Shown here: piece by piece, positions 41,756-53,874 of the stretch
How positions within the stretch are numbered: position 1 is the first letter of the stretch
Layout: each line of letters begins with the position of its first letter
Origin: Harmothoe impar
Lineage: Eukaryota; Annelida; Polychaeta; Phyllodocida; Polynoidae
Reading direction: 5' to 3'
Assembly: GCA_947462335.1 (NCBI GenBank)
Contig: OX381714.1
Location: 53,799,800-53,863,799 of the forward strand
DNA length: 64,000 nucleotides
The notes under the pieces: generated by a model
Told to the model about the DNA's origin: nothing
Database searches by the model: none
The model's input: only the letters and a program-made list of their open reading frames with translations
Made by a program: the position numbers and the translations under genes

Positions 41756-42105
41756 AAGGATATGTATCATTGTAGAGCCTATATCAGTGAACAAAAAAAA
41801 ATACATTTGTTTGCGACATTGACTTTCCAATCAATGCCTTGTATAAATGGTCAGAACTTTAAACCTTTAAAGATATTTTTTTCGAATGGGTTATTCCCTT
41901 TGTCGTCATGATGTATACATACAAAGATAACTGAGTGAAAAAAATAAATACTCTTATACAAATATACAGCCACATTATGCAGATCGGTGAATCTATAGAT
42001 GGATGATATATCTATGATGCACGGGGATGATGCACAAATGCACGGCCGGCCAGTTACTGCATGTGTAATTTTGATTGAGGAGTATCATTTACATAACAGA
42101 AACAC
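41756..42105. other. Unassigned AT-rich stretch
   Basis: A weak DH-MITE scrap lies near 42015-42062 (GGGATGATGCACAAATGCACG). Nothing else is recognised. Confidence 0.4.
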
Positions 42106-42303
42106 TACACTCTAAGAACAGTGTGTTATGTTTACACACTTATGAACACGACATTCCGCAGTCACTTTTAACGCAGATTTTAGTGTAACTCACTACACAC
42201 TAAACACTCCTTGCCAAAAGTGTGTGGGTCTCAAAAGTGTGTTGCAAAGTTGTGTGTGTAACTCCTTATGCATGTCCCCACAATACACTGTTCTGAGAGT
42301 GTA
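42106..42303. mobile_element. MITE with ACACTCTAAGAACAGTGT ends
   Basis: The left terminus ACACTCTAAGAACAGTGTG and the right terminus ACACTGTTCTGAGAGTGT are inverse copies with one or two changes. TA lies at each edge, consistent with a 2-bp TA duplication or a TA included in the repeat. The interior is rich in GTGTGT and ACACAC words. It is non-coding. Confidence 0.75.
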
Positions 42304-42804
42304 CCTCTTGATCCTAGCCTATTATATATGTACTCTACATATGTTCCAGGGATCATGACAAACTTGTCAAGAATAATAAGATACAATGCACTATCATAGA
42401 CATCTGTATCACGTCATCTTCACAGGTCAGCTGCTCTGAAAGGCCACTCTCTGAACATGATTTTGGGGAATTACCATCCAGCTTAAAACTTTCCAAAAGT
42501 GGGTATCATAATCATTTCAGTTATTTTGAATTATAGATAAAACCACGTAACAATCGTTCTGCGATGTCATTTCCGTGGAGCGCAACCAATCTGTATGTCA
42601 TTTCGGTGTTTTCTGCATTATAATTATAATTGTCGCAGAATCCAATTTGGACCTACTTGTAATTCTGCCAGGACTTTAAAAGCCAATTAAAGCCCAGGTG
42701 TAAGAAGGGGACGTCACTGGATGCTCAATTTTCGGACAGGTGTGACAGGTGATTGCGATTTGCCCCCCCCCCCCCTCCACTCTCTCCAACCACCTCTACA
42801 CCCT
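42304..42804. other. Unassigned stretch
   Basis: No gene. A C run lies at 42762-42776. Confidence 0.4.
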
Positions 42805-43060
42805 TAACCCATTAAGGGCCTCATGGTACTTTAATGTGTCGTGTCCGTGGTCGTCATGATGCGTGAATGCAGGACTGTGCAACTCGCCAGTACTTCAATC
42901 AAGCATCATGCCGGCCCTACTGTGTAATTGATAAACTCCTAAGAGGACGTCATGATGCATGCATGCAGCCCTGGCGAGTATACCCTCCAGGGCTGCATTC
43001 ATGCATCATGCCGACCAATGGGATAGCATATTAAAGCACTATGCGGCCCTTAAATATTTA
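42805..43060 (-). mobile_element. DH-MITE copy, full length
   Basis: TA-ACCCATTAAGGGCC starts it; the right end GCGGCCCTTAAATATTTA has lost its last bases. The second hairpin (42948-43014) is strong around CCCTGGCGAGTATACCCTCC. The centre TAATTGATAAACTCC gives minus orientation. Confidence 0.85.
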
Positions 43061-43880
43061 ACTTAAACGCCTGTACGGCTCACCTGGGAGGAGGGTGTAC
43101 AGGGGTGGAGGGGATTCCCACGGGACCTCCAGGGTGCCAGCGTCCATGTGAAACGCTAGAGAGACGCAGCGCTACCTGTAGACGCAGGAATTGGCAAACC
43201 AATATAACCCTCCGCGCCCCACCTCCAGTGACAGCCCCTTAACCCTTAACCCACCACCCCCTGTCTGACACTACTGCTGCTATCTCAATAAATACTGACA
43301 TTGAAGGGTTAAAACTCTACCAGTGTGATATACAGGTAACATATAATAAATCTCAGTGAAATAGTTTTTTGGTTGTCGAATTTGGGGGGTGATTTGGGAG
43401 GGTTTGATGTTTTTGGCGGGGAAAATCGAGGTGGGTATTTCTTGAAGGGTTAGCCAGAAGTCATTTGATGGGGGCGCCGGGAGCGCTGGGCATGTTTTGC
43501 CTGCGCCAATCCGTAATGAAAATATTGCCATGCCTACCCGGAGTGACAGTAGTGGGTAGTGGGTGGTGGGAGGTGGTTGGGGGGGGGGGGGGGGGGCGGG
43601 GGGCGCGGGGTGGCCCCCAGCCCATGTCGTCTGCAGTATGTTACGGTGGGTCTGGCAGCTCTACCAATCACCAATATGAAAACAGACGACAAAGCCCGGC
43701 TGATTGCATCAGGGCAGGAGGGGAGCGGCGCAGACGACATTTCGTGGTTTTACCATTTCCCAGTCTGGTCCTATGTAGCCCCCACCATCCCCTGTAGACA
43801 CCTTGCTAACAGCCGGACCAACCAGCAAAGTCCTGACCACCCCCCCCCCCCCCCCCAACACGCATACAAAAACACTGGTC
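43061..43880. other. Unassigned stretch with G and C runs
   Basis: Long G runs at 43579-43610 and C runs at 43841-43857. The glycine- and proline-rich frames around 43465-43891 are translations of these. No gene is recognised. Confidence 0.4.
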
Positions 43881-44137
43881 TAGCCATTTAATGGCTTCTT
43901 AGAGGTTTAATATATTATACCTTTGGTTGACATAATGCATGAATGCAGCCCTCGCAACGCGACTCGCCACTGCTTCATACATGCATCATTCCGACCCTAC
44001 TGGCTTGATACACTCCCGGTAGAGTCGGCATGATGCATTCATGCAGCCCTGGCGATTAGACTCGCCAGGGCTGCATTCATGCATCATGACGACCTATGGC
44101 ATAGCGCATTAAAGCACGAGGCGACCCTTGCAGGTTC
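43881..44137 (-). mobile_element. DH-MITE copy, full length
   Basis: TA-GCCATTTAATGG and GCGACCCTTGCAGGTT are changed ends. The second hairpin (44030-44088) is very good: its two sides share GCAGCCCTGGCGA and its complement. The centre GCTTGATACACTCCC is the minus form. Confidence 0.85.
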
Positions 44138-44748
44138 AGATACCGGTAGAGATGAGTTGTCAACAAAGTTCCAGTTGACTGGGTCCAGTGTGAGAGTGTT
44201 TGTATTGAGGCTAAACAATGGCAAAAGACACCTAAGCCGATCTGGGAACCATTTCTATTAGACTTTGTCAAATTACTTTCTTTCTGTCTTTTCTGACTTA
44301 GCAGAAGCATTTAAGTAAATTGACCCCCCCCCCCCGATCCTCGATCCTCCATGCATAACATCACATACCTCAGTCATAAACCAAGAAACACTTGCTTCAT
44401 TTTTGTCCATTTTTGTGATTCGTGATTGGATTTTTGTTAGTAATAGAAAAACATGCGCTTTAATATTGGCAGTTGGAACTGTCCATAAACGAATGTTGTC
44501 TGTCTCTTATTTTTTATCAAAAAAAAAGTAACCAAAAGTTCCAAAAATGAAACTGTCAATAAATGTCAAGTAGTCTCTTATTGCCAGTTCCAACTGTCAA
44601 TAACAGGAATCCTCTTCCAATATTAACAGTTTGAACCGTCAATAGTATTTTTGATTGGGGCCAATGTCTTTAAAAACTGTCCTGTCGCAAATATGAGCAG
44701 ACACAATAATTATAAATACAAAGAAGAGATGAGATAAAAGTATCGTGT

Positions 44749-44749
<1 letters not shown>
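44138..44749. other. Unassigned stretch
   Basis: No gene. Repeated words resembling CAGTTGGAACTGTC (about 44471, 44588, 44626) suggest a small family of diverged AT-rich repeats. Confidence 0.4.
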
Positions 44750-44828
<79 letters not shown>

Positions 44829-44833
44829 ATATA
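44750..44833. repeat. (AT)n microsatellite
   Basis: An AT tract with one TATTATA interruption. The Tyr-Ile frame through it is a by-product. Confidence 0.95.
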
Positions 44834-44870
44834 CCCTGACACAACCTCATTCACAGCTGCGGTTTAAAAC

Positions 44871-44989
44871 AGAAAGACAATGGCTATGAGAGGGTAACTC
44901 AAAATATAACTACTCTAGAGCAGCAGGCACCCTATAAGCCAGTTTACTGTGGTTATTTTGAGTTATCCTCTCATAACCATAGTCTTTCT
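44871..44989. mobile_element. Foldback element with about 42-bp arms
   Basis: AGAAAGACAATGGCTATGAG at 44871-44890 is the inverse of the segment ending at 44989, and similarity continues inward through AACTCAAAATA. The arms (44871-44912, 44948-44989) surround a 35-base spacer. It follows the AT tract closely. It has no coding content. Confidence 0.7.
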
Positions 44990-45182
44990 ATTACATACAT
45001 TTGTATATGTATACGTGCACGTGTATAAGTATACGACATATGCCGCTAAAAGCTGGCCTTTCCGCTGCCCAATGCCACCCACCCACTGTTACACCATACA
45101 GGCATTCTGTAGGGACCCAAAGTCAATCAGTGCACTAACCAGCGGGACAATACCCCCGACCTGAGACAATAGCCAGCTATAT

Positions 45183-45419
45183 TAACCCTTCCAGGCCAGC
45201 ATAACGCGTTAATGTACTGTACCTTTGGTCGGCATGATGCATTCATGCAGCCCTGGCAAGTAAATCGCCAGGACTGCATTCATGCATCATGTGGGATTGA
45301 TGCACTCTCGAGAGGTTGACCTGAAGTACCAATGCAGTGCCGGCGAGGTACTGCATCAGTGCATCATGACGATGCATAAACATGAAGCATTAATGCATCA
45401 TGCCGTCCTCAAAGGGTTA
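45183..45419 (-). mobile_element. DH-MITE copy, full length
   Basis: TA-ACCCTTCCAGGCC and GTCCTCAAAGGGT-TA bound it. The first hairpin (45233-45291) is strong, with GGCAAGTAAATCGCC as the core. The centre GGATTGATGCACTC is the minus form. Confidence 0.85.
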
Positions 45420-46241
45420 CTCTCTGATCCGAGACAATAGGCTGCTCTATTAACTCACATACCGGCTCACATCTGCTCCTGCCTTATAAGGGCATGGCCG
45501 GGCTGGGGGGTTATGAATATTCATGAGCAGCTCGGTATGGGGGTCTACAGTCGGCGAGCTACTCTCCGGGACGTCCGCTGGACATCCGAAATAAATATTA
45601 TCAATTATACAGTATTGGTCAGGGGTGGACGATGGCTAGTGGTGGTGGTGGTGGTGGTGAGTGAAGGGGAGAGGTGGGTGGGGGTCGTTGCTACGTGGGG
45701 ATGTTAGGTACCCTCTCGTCAAGGCTAACTTGTAAACATCTCTGAGCTTTGGTGCCCGCCTTTTTTAACAATTTGGAGGGGGGGTGGGGGATGGGTGTCG
45801 AACCATTTGGAAAGGGATTTTCACCCTCCTTGGGGAGTAAACGCCTGAGCATTATTATGGCCAATATGGGTTGGTCATTTTCAATTTGCTGTGAGAATGC
45901 AGAACAAATCTGGGCCCCTCTCGCGGGTTGGGCACCCAAAAATTGCCCCATCCCCCCAACCCCGCCTTGTTGTAGAAAATGTACAACCGAATATTATAGC
46001 CCATTTCCATCCTTCCCTCTGACTGGCTCCATCCATCGCTCTATATACATGTATAACCCACCACCTACCCCACCACACCCCCACAGCAGTGACGGCCGGT
46101 GGGTGGTAGCCCCACAATGCCCAGTGGTCACTGTACCATTGTGCCGGTGCCAGCACCACCATTGTTCTCTGGTAATAGTCACTGCATGGCCACTTTTATT
46201 CAATGTCCATAATAACGACCCAAGTCGCCATTCGGGTCATT
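45420..46241. other. Unassigned stretch
   Basis: No gene is recognised. A TGG repeat lies at 45634-45660. The 171-codon frame at 45749-46264 overlaps other frames and has no identifiable domain. Confidence 0.35.
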
Positions 46242-46490
46242 TAGTACCTTTAAGGACCGCATAGTGCCGCAATGTGCTATGTCCGTGGTCGCTCTGATGC
46301 ATCAATGCGACTCTACTCACCAGGGCTGCATTCATGCATCACGCCAACCCTTTAGGAGTGTATTAACCCCATAGGGTCGGCATGATGCATGAATGCATCA
46401 CTGGCAAGCAGAATGACCAGGGCTGCATTCATGCATCATGCCAACAGAGTACATAGCACATTAAAGCACTATGCAGCCCTTAAGGGGTTA
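46242..46490 (+). mobile_element. DH-MITE copy, full length
   Basis: The ends are TA-GTACCTTTAAGGACC and GCCCTTAAGGGGT-TA. The second hairpin is well kept with GCATGATGCATGAATGCATC on its left. The centre AGGAGTGTATTAACCCC gives plus orientation. Confidence 0.85.
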
Positions 46491-46737
46491 GTACCATAGG
46501 AACTGTCCCCAACTAGATTAGCGCACCCATGATCAACCCCCACCGGCCCCGTGTACCCCCATCAATGGGCCCTAATACCGAGACAGTGGTCATAAAGGTC
46601 CTGGGTATGAATATGTAGGCATTGGGAAATTATTGAGGCGTGTGTGGGCATATTGGGTGACCATATATAGAGGGATGTAGGGCGACGTAATCAGTCATTA
46701 GCGGAGATTTATGCGGCATCCACGCCTCTGGATGTTG

Positions 46738-47005
46738 ATCTCTTTGAGGGTCGCAGAGTGCTTTAATGTGCCTTTGTAGGCACGATATATCGATGCAACT
46801 CTGGCGAGTCTACCCGCCAGGGCTGCATTCCTGCATCAGGCCTACCCTATGTGAATACATCAACCCTATAGGGAAGTGAACAGGTCTTTAATTAAGTATT
46901 ATGCTTGAATGCAGTGCTGGTGAGTTACTCGCTAGCGCTGCATTCATGCATCACAACAACGACAGCTATAGTGCAGCAAAGCATTTTGTGGATTTTAAAG
47001 GGTTA
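46738..47005 (+). mobile_element. DH-MITE copy carrying minisatellite-like sequence
   Basis: The right end GATTTTAAAGGGT-TA is clear; the left end is TCTCTTTGAGGGTC. After the centre (AATACATCAACCC), about 25 bases (AAGTGAACAGGTCTTTAATT and following) replace the start of the second hairpin. The same words make up the 42-bp minisatellite unit found 260 bp downstream. Confidence 0.75.
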
Positions 47006-47261
47006 TAGTGCGCACTGAAAGTGGCAGCTACGATTCTCCACTTCTCCCACCTTTGAAATAATTCACTGTATTAAAGTGACGCTCGCAATGAGTATAGGAA
47101 GATTAGTGAGCTACTCGAGTTGGTAGGTTATCTAAGGAGTTTTGAGCAGATATATGGTGTATTCCCCACTCTGGTCATTAATGTGAATGGACCTCTACCA
47201 TTAAAACCATTGACGATCTACCCAAATGAGCTGAGTCACCCATGAGTAGAATAGTTTGTAT
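47006..47261. other. Unassigned stretch
   Basis: Nothing recognised. Confidence 0.4.
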
Positions 47262-47802
47262 GGAGCAGTAGACAGTAGTATAGTGAACTGAGACAAGTGA
47301 GCTGATATGTAAGGGAGTAGTGCAGTGAAATGTAGCAAGTGAGCTGGTGTGAAGTGGAGTAGTATGGTGAAATGGGGCAAGTGAGCTGGTGTGGAGTGGA
47401 GTAGTATGGTGAAATGGGGCAAGTGAGCAGGTCTTTAGTTAAGTAGTATAGGGAAATGGGGCAAGTGAGCAGGTCTTAAGTTGAGTAGTATAGGGAAATG
47501 GGGCAAGTGAGCAGGTCTTAAGTTGAGTAGTACAGTGAAATGGGGAAAGTGAGCAGGTCTTCAGTTGAGTAGTATAGTGAAATGGGGCAAGTGAGCAGGT
47601 CTTCAGTTGAGTAGTATAGTGAAATGGGGCAAGTGAGCAGGTCTTAAGTTGAGTAGTATAGTGAAATGGGGCAAGTGAGCAGGTCTTAAGTTGAGTAGTA
47701 TAGTGAAATGGGGCAAGTGAGCAGGTCTTAAGTTGAGTAGTATAGTGAAATGGGGCAAGTGAGCTGGTCTTGAATTAAGTAGTATAGTGAAATGGGGCAA
47801 GT
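47262..47802 (+). repeat. 42-bp minisatellite, about 13 copies
   Basis: A unit containing GGGGCAAGTGAGCAGGTCTT, then AAGTTGAGTAGTATAGTGAA, repeats every 42 bases; copies in the middle are nearly identical while those at the left edge differ more. As 42 is a multiple of three, the minus strand reads a 14-residue repeat (LPHFTILLNLRPAH), which is not evidence of a gene. Confidence 0.95.
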
Positions 47803-50137
47803 GAGCCTGGAGAGCCAGTCACAGTTCAGTGAAATAAAAGATTGAAAGCGAAATTCCGAGCGAAATGTGATAGTTTAGGACGATGGCTCACTTAATGGGG
47901 GAAAATCATCAGGGAAAAAATGATATGAAGAAAGAATATTTTTAAAAAAAGAAAAAAAAAAGAAAAAAAAGAATGTATATATACATACATTTGTGGCATG
48001 AGCAATTAAATGATTATAGGTTGGATATACGTAGTTCTAGTAACGAGAATGCATGCGGGAAATACCGGCGATCTACTTGAAATTATGCAGAGTCATATTT
48101 ACACTGGGTCTTTATGTCGTGTTGATGGTATCATAACATCCAGTTCTCCAATACAGGGTAGCATGTATCATAATAGCGGTGGGTGATGCAGGTAGCGTTA
48201 TGACTAGGTTACCAGGTAAATAAAACACCGCTACAAGTCTGTACAGGTAGCACACTGCAGCCATACAAAGGCGGCACGATGTGACCCTCGGGTGGTAGGT
48301 CTTGTCTATAGGCGTCTAGCCGGTTGCATTATCAACCGATGAGAAAATGTCCTGGCCTTCACTGCGGAATTCTTAGGGGGGCATTATGTAACAGCCTGTA
48401 CCCATTGTGATTGCTGTATCAGTGTTTATCTTGTTGGTTACCAGATCAAGCAATGGTGCCCTCTACTAAGGAACCTGCAACATCGGTATAGCCTGCTGTT
48501 ATGGTTTATAACCTCACTAGTACAATGCACATGTATGCTATTAAATATATTTGGGGGTTAAAATCGTTATTATGAACTCTGGGGAAATGCACAGTCTGTT
48601 CTATGTTGGGTTCAGATGTATCAATATAACTGTGGTGACTCAAAGGTGTCTGCACATTAAAGAGATAAGAAAGGTATTAGCTAGCTAAGCTGGAATAATT
48701 AGGTTTTATCAAGATTATTGACATGTGAATCTGTATGTATACAATCCTCATTCTCAATCAATAATTGTACACATGATAGACCTTTTATCTACCATTAGTA
48801 TACCTGAGGCATTAGATAATACCAAAATCCCTCTCACAGAATGTAGCTATGGCGTCGAGTCTAGGGATCCAACAGGTCGGTCCCTGGATCCCCGGCAGCT
48901 GCTGCCTCCTAGCGTCAGAAACATGAACCAGGAACCAGGCGGATCGCTGCTCATTCAGACTGCATAGAATGGCGTCTTATCGACCTCTCACCACCAATGT
49001 GCTTACAATGGTGGTGTACAATGTATAGCGCCTATTAACACATGCTATATATGCCGTATAGGGGATATATATATATATACAGGTGGCATCATCATTGGGA
49101 GCCTTATATAACCACTTAAAGGATATGTGCATGATAGTATATAATCTACATAAATGATCAGTTGGACATGGCGGTTGTTTAACGGTTGTTATCGTGTCTA
49201 GATCTTTATTAGTATAATTTGAGTGGCTTTATGCTGTTTATTCGCCTGCATGTTATCACCTAATGATGTACTATGATATTAGCACTACGCAACACCGTGG
49301 GACCAGTGCAAGAAGGTAACTTAATTCTATGCACAGTTGACCATGCTTCAATGCATTGTAATTGTATTAAACGTTTAAATATAGGGATGTAAATTATGGG
49401 TGAGTGTGTGTGTAGGGGGTCCTGCATTTTGATGTCATTATGGGTAACTGCTGTTAATGCTAGGACCAAGTTAGTCTAGATGTATCTCTCAATGCATGGC
49501 CATGTTGTGATAAACAGCCACATACTGATGAAGTCCCAGCCATCTGGATCTAGTAACAGGGGGTGGTACAGCATAGTATGTGGTATGCAGGGAGTATAGT
49601 TAAAGTTAAAGGGACTGAGGTAGTAGAGGGTAGAGAGGTGTAAGGTGCAGGAGGCAGCACCCCCCCCCCCCCCCCCCACACACACACACCCTCCTGCACC
49701 CTGCGGCCTCCAATTAAGGCCCGTCTAATTGAGGCCCCCCGCCGGGCCCGACGCACACCTGTGGGCCATGAGGCCGGGCGGGCAGGTGAGGCGGGCGGGG
49801 CTGGGGGCGAGGGGGGCCGGCAGAGGTGACGAGACCAGGCGGTCTCTGGTCCCTGCAACCCTAAATGTGGGATGCGGAGTGTGGGGGATGGAGGGGGGGT
49901 GGCCACACCTCCATTTGACACCCTACCTTGGGTGCCTCTGAGTAGGGGAGTATTTTCTCAGGGTGGTGTCTATGGGAAAGCAGTGGTTGTGGAGTCTACT
50001 CCGTCATCCCACCATACCCCACCCTGCCACCCTCTAGCACCCTTCAAGCTGCATCGTCTTCGAACCTACTAATGGTACTTACTACATACCTACTGGTATC
50101 ATACACCTTACATACCTGCTCCTCCTGAGCCTATTTC
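47803..50137. other. Long unassigned stretch
   Basis: No gene is recognised over 2.3 kb. An 80-codon plus frame (48725-48967) has balanced composition but no known domain. A (C)n-(CA)n tract lies at 49660-49689. GC-rich sequence follows (49690-49870). Confidence 0.35.
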
Positions 50138-50509
50138 TACCCCGTTAAGGACAACTTATAGTGCTTTGGTGCACTGTGTATTTCTGTGGCCATGATGCAT
50201 GAATGCATAACTGTTGAGTAACTCGCTGTTGTTGCCACATTAATGCATCACTGCATCATGCCAATTCTATATAATTATGAATTGGTCGATACACTCCCAA
50301 ATGATCTTGCATGGTGTACTAATTCAATGCCGGTGAGTTACTCGAAACGCTGCATGCCTTGGTATATCATGACATCATGGCAACCCTTTGGGAGTGTCTG
50401 AAACCCATAGAATCGGCTGAGATGATGCTTGAATGCAGCTCTAGCGAGTTATTCGCCAGGGCTGCATTCATGCATCCTGACGAGCAAGGGTATGGTGCAT
50501 TAAGAGTTA
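50138..50509. mobile_element. DH-MITE variant with three hairpins and two opposed centres
   Basis: Between ACCCCGTTAAGGAC and CATTAAGAGT-TA lie three hairpin units and two centres. The first centre (GGTCGATACACTCCC) is the minus form, the second (GGGAGTGTCTGAAACCC) the plus form. A simple copy has two hairpins and one centre, so this is a composite, probably two elements joined head to head through a shared hairpin. Confidence 0.8.
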
Positions 50510-50645
50510 AATTCTCAATACGTGTCCCCATCCCAACCCCTGAACTCCTCTCTAATCCACCACCTAAAGCGCCCACCTACGTGCCTCCTCCTGTGGTCTA
50601 GAAGCAGTCGTTACCTCCAGTCCCCATCACTCCCCCCCCACCCCA

Positions 50646-50684
<39 letters not shown>

Positions 50685-51365
50685 GCATCATTACCACATT
50701 CTCCAGGTTCCTCCAGCCGTGAACCTTACCTCTGACTTCAGTATTAGGCCACAGGGAATAGGGTGTGTTTCGGGTCATCCCACCTAGCTTAGCAAAATAG
50801 GGTTTTAAATATCAGAATTTGGTTATGATATTGCATTAATGTTTCAGGGAACCTCTGGCATTTGGGAGATCAGTCATTATACATGTCCCTCATGTCATGC
50901 AGAGTTAATGTCTTTACTGTTTCCGAGGAGTCTTAAGAAATGGTCTCTAGAGGCCATCAGGCTACATGACCTATATCTCACATGAACTTATGAAAAAGTA
51001 ACTTTCCCAACTTTAACTTAATTAATACCTCCATTGGACTTTGACCGTGCTACATGAAACACCCCATTCCTACCCTATAGACCAAGACCAAGTAGTGGTC
51101 TGGGATGGGGAGGAGGTAAGGGGGGGGGGGCTGGAGGAGGGTAACCCGGTATTAAGGACTGGTGACGTAACGGGAGGCAGCTATACTTAAAGTCGACCCC
51201 CTCCTGTGATGTGGGATCCAGGGTTGCCATGGCAACCACTCTTAATGCAACAGGTGTGGTATAGGTGAATAGGGGGTGGGGACCTGGGGTGGTGGGCGAT
51301 AATATGTAGTTAAGGGGCACCTAGGGTATTGGGGATCAAGGGAGGGGAGGGTTACTTTGGGAATT
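50510..51365. repeat. Stretch with an (AC)n microsatellite
   Basis: A C-rich segment runs into (CA)n at 50649-50683. G runs lie at 51119-51130. No gene is seen. Confidence 0.5.
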
Positions 51366-51752
51366 GGTCCTTTAAAGGCCGCATAGTACATCAACACACA
51401 TTGCCCATTGTCGTCACAATGCATGACTTCAGTGCTGGAGAGTTTACTCACCAGGGCTGCACATTTCTGTAGGTGTACAGTAGATTCTGCTGTAGGAGTA
51501 TACTTTAGTATAGGTTAACAGAATCTACTGTAAATCGACAGTTGATTCTACTGTTAATCCATTCTACAGTAGATTGTATTGTACATCTACAGTAGATTGT
51601 ACACTAACTATTTACAGTGCATTTATGCCTCGTGCAGACATTTTGGGAGAATATATCAACCCTGTAGGGTCAGAATGATAGTTAAATGCATATATAATGA
51701 CGACAACAGGCAGAGAGCATTATTAAAGCACTATGCTGCACTTAAAGGGTTA
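51366..51752 (+). mobile_element. DH-MITE copy split by a CACTG-family insertion
   Basis: Left end CCTTTAAAGGCC, right end GCACTTAAAGGGT-TA. The right arm of the first hairpin is interrupted right after CCAGGGCTGCA and resumes after 51619. The centre GGGAGAATATATCAACCC is the plus form. The second hairpin is largely deleted. Confidence 0.8.
51472..51619 (+). mobile_element. CACTG-family MITE nested in a DH-MITE hairpin
   Basis: The right end ACTAACTATTTACAGTG matches the copy at 32317; the left end has lost about 20 internal bases after CA. CA flanks both sides (51470-51471, 51620-51621). The interior holds ACAGTAGATT/AATCTACTGT inverted words. Confidence 0.85.
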
Positions 51753-52083
51753 AGGGAGACCGTATTGGGTAAGGGCTGATGGTGGATGGCTGTGGGTACC
51801 CCTAGTTAAGTCTAACTCAGGTAATCCAGTGAACTTGGATACATGAGGCAACATTTCCGTGAAGGATGATGGGGAGTAGGGGGGGGGGGGTTACCTGGGG
51901 TTGGGGTTTCAGTGATGGGGAGGGATGGGGACGCTAGTTAAGTGTACCCCCTTTAATCCCTAGCTACCCTCCATAATCCAGCATCCTAATCCAGCCTAAC
52001 TACTTCTAAAGCAGACACCACCCTAAGGGTCAACACACCCAAATAGATCCAGCCAATTCCCAACCAGCTCCGCTCATTAAGGG
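51753..52083. other. Unassigned stretch
   Basis: A G run lies at 51879-51890. No gene. Confidence 0.4.
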
Positions 52084-52302
52084 TAACCCTTTACGGACCG
52101 CATAGTACTGGAATGTGTTATGCCCTCTGTCGTCATGATGCATGACTGCAGCCCTGGTGAATCTACTCACGAGTGCTGCATTGGTGCATCATGCTGACCC
52201 TTCAGGAGTGTATCAAACACATAGGGTCGCCATGCTGAATCAATGCAGCCCTGTTGACAGCTGAGCAGTACTGTATGATGCATAAATGCACTATGTGGCC
52301 CT
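52084..52302 (+). mobile_element. DH-MITE copy, second hairpin shortened
   Basis: TA-ACCCTTTACGGACC and GGCCCTTAAAGGGT-TA are well kept. The first hairpin is clear. The centre AGGAGTGTATCAAAC is the plus form. Confidence 0.85.
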
Positions 52303-52586
52303 TAAAGGGTTAACGGCAACGAAGCCGAGACTAATTGCTAATCCCCTGTGTCAATATTGCAGTCACTTGTGAGTGTCAGGTTGAAGATGTTACAAAAATG
52401 CTGTTGACCAGAGCTGGGGGAAGGTGGGGTACTGGGTAGAGTGCTTGTCTGGAGGCTGGGTGAGGGTGAGGGTGTGGGTGGGGGAGATGTAGGGTTGTTT
52501 ACCGTTAACCCACACTTCATGTATCAACGGTAGGGGGTCTGTTTACCCTGTCCACTGCACTACGTATATACATAACTCAGACCTAA
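52303..52586. other. Unassigned stretch
   Basis: GGTGAGGGTG-like repeats near 52440-52490. Nothing else is recognised. Confidence 0.4.
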
Positions 52587-52836
52587 CACAGAGAGAAGAA
52601 ACAGCGTCGAAAGGGAGCCCAGATTGCCCCCAGAATGACTCCCCTCTCTAGGGGAGCCCAGGTCCTTGTTTGACTCCCTTAGGTGAGTCAGGGAACTATG
52701 TGACTCCCCTAGGTTACACCCTCAGGTCAGCCAGGGAGTCACCTAGGCTCTCCTATGCAGCCTGGACTCCCCTAAAGAGGGGAGTCATTCTGGAGGCAAC
52801 CTGGACTCCCTTTTGACGCTGTTTCTTTTCTCTGTG
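52587..52836. mobile_element. Foldback MITE with CACAGAGAGAAGAAACAGCG ends
   Basis: The left arm (CACAGAGAGAAGAAACAGCG, then AGGGAGCCCAGATTGCC and AGAATGACTCCCCTCT) is matched by its inverse in the right arm up to 52836. Arms are about 60 bases with few differences. The interior repeats GACTCCC and GGGAGTC words. It is non-coding; the target duplication is unclear. Confidence 0.8.
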
Positions 52837-53874
52837 AACTCTCCAGCCTAACGGGGGGGGGGGCATTCAGGGAGGGGTCATTATTTAATAACAGGGGCGA
52901 GGGGGGGGGGCTTGGGCTGGGCTTTTTATGTGAGCGGTTGGACATTCTCTGCCCCCTGTTAATGCACTGCCTCCACCCAGAAAATGCTGAATTTCCCTCC
53001 TCCTATTACCACCAGTACCACTATACTCGAATCACACATCACTCCTTTGATATTGTGATTCTATCTTCATTTACAATGTTTGTCTTTCTTCTTAACATAG
53101 AGTGAATGGAAATGTATACTTGCGTATATGGCTGTGGACGATCCTGCCTTTTCTTATAGAAAATATCTAAAAGGTGTTATATTATGTATGAACTTCCAAA
53201 GGTGAAAAACCCCAGAAGTGCATTTTTCCCTGGTCTCACCCGCATAATCAATTTCAAACTAAAAGTGTAATATCAGAACAAACACATGCCTTGTGTTGAG
53301 CATGCCATACTGACAAATGAATTCCCCCTAACTAGAATTTAATATTATTTTGCAATTGAGAGATGTTTAATTACATCTTTCACCCAACACTGATATATCC
53401 AAACTACTTAATATCAATTTAATTCCTGGTGGTTTTCAATAGAAGTTCAGGGAGTTCGCAGTAATATCAGCAAAACCTGTAGTTATTTATACAGCTCCCC
53501 ACCCACCTGTCTAGAGACTATTCTCTACTTGTTTTACACTTTAATGCCCACTTTGAAACTATCGGGACAGTACTGACACAACACCCATCTACACAAAACA
53601 ACATGAGGATTGATGTATCCGCATTTGATAACCCACATCCACATGTTTTACACAATACCCTCCAAATAGAAATGAGAAAATACAAATAAAAATGTTATAA
53701 AAAGAAGAAAACATACACTTGAGTCGTGTCTGACTAGTCACAAGGTTGGATGTAAATAGTATAAATATGAAATAAAATAAAATATATCTAATATCAGCTC
53801 ATTCATCATAAAATTAATCAAGGCGATCTGTCAGTTTGCACGGTCAGATTGCTACCGAATTACAAAACATAGTT
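52837..53874. other. Unassigned AT-rich stretch
   Basis: No gene is recognised. G runs lie at 52852-52863 and 52899-52910, the rest being AT-rich. Confidence 0.4.

Noticed and set aside
47201..47800. Minus-strand frames with LPHFTILLNLRPAH repeats
   Set aside because: The unit is 42 bp, a multiple of three, so a repeating frame is automatic; there is no start context or flanking exon.
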